Source: Ruminiclostridium papyrosolvens C7
GTDB lineage: Bacteria; Bacillota; Clostridia; Acetivibrionales; DSM-1351
Direction: 5' to 3'
DNA length: 64,000 bases
Assembly (NCBI RefSeq): GCF_000421965.1
Contig: NZ_ATAY01000022.1
Coordinates: 62,001-126,000 of the forward strand
Part shown: positions 62,896-64,000 of the stretch, piece by piece
Layout: every line of letters starts with the position of its first letter
How positions within the stretch are numbered: the stretch's first letter is position 1
The notes under the pieces: generated by a model
Seen by the model: only the letters and a program-made list of their open reading frames with translations
Told to the model about the DNA's origin: nothing
Database searches by the model: none
Program-made: the position numbers and the translations under genes

Positions 62896-64000
62896 TTATA
62901 CAACTTCCTTAGTTTCGTCACACCAATTTATATTATTTTGTTTTAGAGCATCCATCAAAATATCTCTCCATCTCCGCATATCTTCAGGTCCGAAGGTGTT
63001 TGTCCTGATTGCATAACCTGTTAGTTTTTCCTTACCCACCTGTATGTAATTTGAGAAGTCTTTATCAATCCATGTTATACCATAATAATCAGGTCTTGAA
63101 TACAGATCCGTACCGGGGTACGGCAAACATGGATAAACTGTAGCCTCACCTAGTTTCAGCCCTTCAAGAGATTTTATGGTTTCGGAAATCGTCTCATCGC
63201 ACTCGCCTGGAAATCCGACTATGAAAAAACCTCTGGTCCTGATTCCTGCTTCAAATGCATTGTTCAAACCCCATTTAATCCGTTCAATTGATGTGGCCTT
63301 CCCCATTTTAGACAGCATTGATGTCGACAGGGATTCAATTCCAACACTTATATGTGTACAACCTGAGTCAAGCAGGGTTCTGCAAATGTCAAGGCTTAAG
63401 GACTCCGCCCTGGCAAAAATCCTCCACTTGATATTAAGTGGTTTAATCAATTGACATATTTTCATTGCACGTTTAGGATCGGCTAAAAAATTATCATCAT
63501 TAAACCTGAAAGCCCGCCAACCCTTATCATAATGCATCCTTACTTCTTCTATAACATTTTCGGGACTTCTGGCCCTCCAGTATCCACGCTTGCTGACATT
63601 GGAATTGCAAAACCGGCATGTAAAGTTACAGCCCCTGGAGCTATCGAGACATATAACAGGCAGATTGTCTATTCTCCTTGTATATTTGCTCATATTGCAA
63701 AAATAATCATAGTCCGGAAAAGGAAGGTCATCCAAGTTTTTAATAACCTCCGCCTCAATAATTCTATCAGGCATTTTTCCTTCTTGTACTTTTTTTATCA
63801 AGTCATAAAAAACATATTCGCCCTCACCGCAGATAACCACATCAAAATCCTTTGCAACCTGTTCCGGCAATGCACTTGCATGGGGCCCCCCCGCAACTAC
63901 AATGGACTTAGGGTATTTTTTTCTTAATTCCACCAGCAGCTTTTGTGCTATGTCATAGGTAGCTGAATAGGTCCCTATACCATAAATCTCAGCTTCCTCA
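62896..64000 (-). CDS. B12-binding radical SAM enzyme (5' end outside window)
   Basis: The frame is open to the right edge (22 more codons beyond the first internal GTG), so the start lies outside. The visible part begins in the cobalamin-binding domain (YGIGTYSATYDIAQKL, then VVAGGPHASALPEQ). It continues with the radical SAM domain, cluster motif C-NFT-C-RF-C in DSSRGCNFTCRFCNSN, and GIESLS. It resembles the enzyme at 6551-7981 but lies outside the NRPS operon, upstream of the ABC exporter promoter. The reaction is unknown; C-methylation is the commonest in this class. It could belong to another biosynthetic cluster to the right. Confidence 0.88.
   Translation of the reverse strand, partial: EEAEIYGIGTYSATYDIAQKLLVELRKKYPKSIVVAGGPHASALPEQVAKDFDVVICGEGEYVFYDLIKKVQEGKMPDRIIEAEVIKNLDDLPFPDYDYFCNMSKYTRRIDNLPVICLDSSRGCNFTCRFCNSNVSKRGYWRARSPENVIEEVRMHYDKGWRAFRFNDDNFLADPKRAMKICQLIKPLNIKWRIFARAESLSLDICRTLLDSGCTHISVGIESLSTSMLSKMGKATSIERIKWGLNNAFEAGIRTRGFFIVGFPGECDETISETIKSLEGLKLGEATVYPCLPYPGTDLYSRPDYYGITWIDKDFSNYIQVGKEKLTGYAIRTNTFGPEDMRRWRDILMDALKQNNINWCDETKEVV

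Overview
The window looks like an anaerobic, cellulolytic clostridium of the Ruminiclostridium (Clostridium cellulolyticum/papyrosolvens) type. The DNA is AT-rich, ribosome binding sites are strong GGAGG/GGGGGAG boxes, and a secreted GH5 cellulase carries a type I cellulosome dockerin whose calcium loops read D-A-L-D, the pattern typical of C. cellulolyticum. The organism assignment is inference from these traits.

Region 1 (1-39302, all minus strand, running off the left edge) is a hybrid NRPS/PKS operon with gaps of 1-67 nt. In transcription order: a SyrD-type cyclic-peptide ABC exporter; a secreted C45-like Ntn-hydrolase lipoprotein; a 3234-aa FAAL-carrier-C-A(Gly code)-PCP-KS-KR-DH-carrier protein; a KS-(dead AT remnant)-carrier protein; a TubC-dock-C-A(Thr code)-PCP-C-A(Cys-like)-PCP-C protein; a half-C-A(Thr code)-PCP-C-A(Cys-like)-PCP-E protein; a B12-binding radical SAM enzyme; an A-PCP-C protein; a U32-family protein; and a half-C-A protein cut by the window edge. 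The inferred product is an N-acylated lipopeptide with glycine, polyketide-extended units, two threonines and a D-residue. No working acyltransferase and no thioesterase lie in the window.

Region 2 (39534-44951, minus) is a three-gene envelope operon: a single-pass membrane protein and two paralogous secreted proteins combining copper-amine-oxidase-type stalk domains with TPRs; the larger has a long array of 47-residue repeats. All three share an N-I-x-I/G-x-G-N-N-I segment.

Region 3 (45290-52592, mostly plus) holds the dockerin GH5 enzyme, a TIR + two-TM (SLATT-like) gene pair that may be a small defence system, a phage-type hypothetical gene, and an operon of a UvrA-like double ABC ATPase (apparent ATT start codon), a beta-lactamase-fold serine hydrolase and an FMN-dependent alpha-hydroxy-acid dehydrogenase.

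Region 4 (52456-60150) is an accessory island. A fold-back MITE-like element sits downstream of the FMN gene; a second, truncated copy with a duplicated piece of that gene's 3' end abuts a two-gene RADAR antiphage system (rdrA ATPase, rdrB deaminase). A pyridoxamine-phosphate-oxidase-like gene and a DUF6273-like gene lie between the two element copies.

Region 5 (60174-64000, minus) is an ABC exporter of one ATPase and two ABC-2 permeases (COG4586/4587/3694 type) behind a promoter with an overlapping palindrome, followed by a second B12-binding radical SAM gene cut by the right edge. No rRNA, tRNA or CRISPR array was recognised.
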